A program made the translations under genes and the position numbers. 64,000 nucleotides of DNA from Diphasiastrum complanatum. Its lineage: Eukaryota > Streptophyta > Lycopodiopsida > Lycopodiales > Lycopodiaceae. The stretch lies in contig CM055108.1 in NCBI GenBank assembly GCA_029204225.1, positions 25,177,803-25,241,802 of the forward strand, in the 5' to 3' direction. The stretch's first letter is position 1. Every line of letters begins with the position of its first letter. Shown piece after piece: positions 43,715 to 46,700 of the stretch. The notes beneath the pieces are model-generated. The model made no database searches. It was not told the origin of the DNA and saw only the letters and a program-made list of their open reading frames with translations.

Positions 43715-46700
43715 ATTATTATTATTATTTTTGCACGATTCTGGGTTCAAATCGCGATTTGCAGAATCGCGGTTTGCGAATCGCGGACCCAGCGAATCAC
43801 GATTCGCTGCAACTATGATTCTAACACTAATTACCTAGTGGAAGGCTAAAACTGAGTTGAAGGTATTGACTACTTGAAGTAGACGAATGTACCATTTACC
43901 GCAACTGAACCAAGTGAGAAAACATATCCAAAAATCGACCTCCGATTTGTGGGATCACTTGCCCAATTGGTGTCACAATAGCCCAACACTTTGAACATGT
44001 CATTCTCAGCATATTCGAGTCCACAACTAGTTGTATGCTTTGAATAACGAAGAATCATCTACCTTGAGGTGGACTTGTTTTGGATTCTGCATATGTTGGC
44101 TAACAAAGTTAATACTATATGCAATGTCAGGCCTTGTTATAGTAGAATATATGAGGCTGCCTATACGAGGTCTCATTTGTATCTAGTGTGGACAGCCTAA
44201 TCTCTGCTGGAGTAGCAGCAAGCTTACAATCCATAAGATTGAATTTTCAAGCATATTGTATATGTATTTGCTTTGTGTGAGGAAGAGTGAGTGTGGGAGC
44301 CTCCACACCTCTAAACCAAGATATTAAAGGACTTGTCCCAAGTCCTTCATCTCAAATTCTTGAGATAAACTCTTCTTAACTTTGACTATTTGCTTAGGAT
44401 TACTTCCTATGATTATCATATCATCAACACAACGTGCTAATAAGAGGATTTCACCTTCTTTATTCAAGATATAAAGGTTCGGATCAGCCTTACTCTTGAA
44501 TAATCATCGATGAAGGTTAAGAAGTATGTTGAGCCACCAATACTTTGGGTTTGGGCTAGTCCCCAAATATCACTATGAATGAGCTCATCCAACGGAAACT
44601 TTTGTCGATGGTGCTTGCCATAGACACAAGGTTCACATACCTCTTAGCCAATTTTGATTGAAAGTAAGCTAATTACAAGATTTTAATCATGAAGATACTT
44701 GATGCTTTTTTAATGTAAGTGACCATATCTTCTATGCCAAAGTAAACTTTCCAAAATTGAATTGAATTGGAATATCACCTTTGCCAACTATGTCTTGTGT
44801 GTTATTATCTCCTAGCACAACTTGACCATTTATACCTTTGGAAAAGGATGAAAACCAATCCTTTCTAGGAGTCATGTGTGAAGACGCTCCGCTGTCCATT
44901 ACCCATTCCTCGCCACTTGTTGAGCTTAGAATTCACCATGAATAGGTACTCATCGCTAAGCCCACACCACCAATGAAGTTGGTTGATTCGTCTTTGGCTT
45001 GCTTGGTTGATTGAGACTTTGATTTCCATTTGACTTGTGCTTCCGCTGCAACTTGTTTGATACGACAATTCAATGCTGAATGCCCACTCTTTCCGCAAGA
45101 AACAAGGCCCTTGTACCTTGCTTGTTGAAAAAAAAGGAAACTTGCTTTTGCTTCACCTTAGATGGATCGTCCTTGAACCAACAATCTGCTTTTTGTGGCT
45201 TTTCCAACCACAAATAGGTCACTTAGAGTTTTTAAAAGCATTAGAACCTTGTTTCTTCTTATTCTTCGGATTGTTCTTCTCGTTATATGCAACAAGAGCT
45301 TGAGATTGTGAATAAACCTTTGTTGTCCCATAAGTTTGGGATCTTAATTCTTCTTGAAGAAGAATTCCAGCCACACCATCGTAGCTTGGCGGTTTCTCTC
45401 TAACATTTAATGTGGTGACAAGATGCTAGAATTGTGGAGGAAGCCCATTGAGGGGAGAAGCTATGACACCATACTTGATGAGATGTGGTAGATCAATTGA
45501 AGGATGTAGGCAAGGATGTAGATGACCTAGACATCAAGGTATGAAACTTGATTGAGGGAGAGGATCCTAGTGGTGGAAGGTGTCTCAAACATTTGCTAGA
45601 ATTTCTCCCAAGCCTCTCTAGGTGCTTTGACATTAGTGACCTGTGGAATAAGGCTATCCTTAATAAACATATTGATTATAGTTCTTTTATCAAAAACCTT
45701 TTTCCTTTCGAAAGTTGCATCCTCATTAGATGTATCAGTTGGAGGAGATTCTTCTTCTCCTATTGTCAAATCCCATAGATCTAACATAACCAAAATATTC
45801 TCAATTTTAAATTTCCAAACAATGTAATTTTTACCATCTAATTTGGAACTTTCACCAAGGGAAATAAATTCTCCTTTTTCAGCCATGAAGTAAAGATCTT
45901 CCTAGAAAGCACACAAAAAAGATTAGAAAAACCTTATAGGCAAAATCTTATCAAAAATCCAGATTTGCCTCTTGCTCCTTTTGCTCCCTCTAGAGAGAGA
46001 GAATCTACATAACTTGCTGAAATTTCAGTTTCAGCATGCAAGTTTTAGATCAAACTTTGCCCCTTTGAGTAGATAAGAGCCAAAAATGTGATATGAACAA
46101 AGATACTTTTCAAGGATGCCAAGAGTCCTATCCTGAAAAATGCAAACTTTGGAGGAGATTGGATCTTAGTTGCTCTAGTACCAAATGTAGGTGATTTCAA
46201 ATGCTATTGGTCTGAATCTAAGATGCTAACAATTAAGAACACTGAACACTTTCAAATCTGGAAAGTAGTGGATAGCCATAGAACAACAATCCTCAAGAAA
46301 TAAACACCTAGTCGCCTATGAATCCAATTTGCTCCTTGAATCCTTAGGTATGTGACAATACTTCCAAAAACCATCAAATGACTTACGTCAAGTTTCCGAC
46401 CCACATAAGCTTCCTTTGGAGTTCGATTCTCTGCAACTTTTGTAGGACTTCAATTCAAAAGATAAACCATTGTCTGAAATGCTTCAGCCCAAAACATATA
46501 TGGAAGTCTTACTTTTAAGCATACTCCTCATAGTTTCCACAATAGACCGGTGATCTTGTTGGTTCTTCTTCTTGTTCTTTTTCTCTTTGCAACCTTTTCT
46601 GGAACTTTGCTCTTGCTTCTTTGCTAAGAATGCTTGCTCCTTGAAATTGTCCTTGTTGACAAGATTTTGTCGTCTCATTTCCTCCTATAGCAATACTGCA

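Larger units (their letters stand above)
42900..43826. repeat. Solo LTR carrying a nested MITE
   Basis: Starts TGTTAGAGTTAATG and ends ATTCTAACA. It is flanked by CTAAT on both sides (42895-42899 and 43827-43831), a 5-bp target duplication. Without the nested MITE and its duplication it is 414 bp. No internal retroelement region remains, so it looks like a solo LTR from recombination. Confidence 0.75.
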
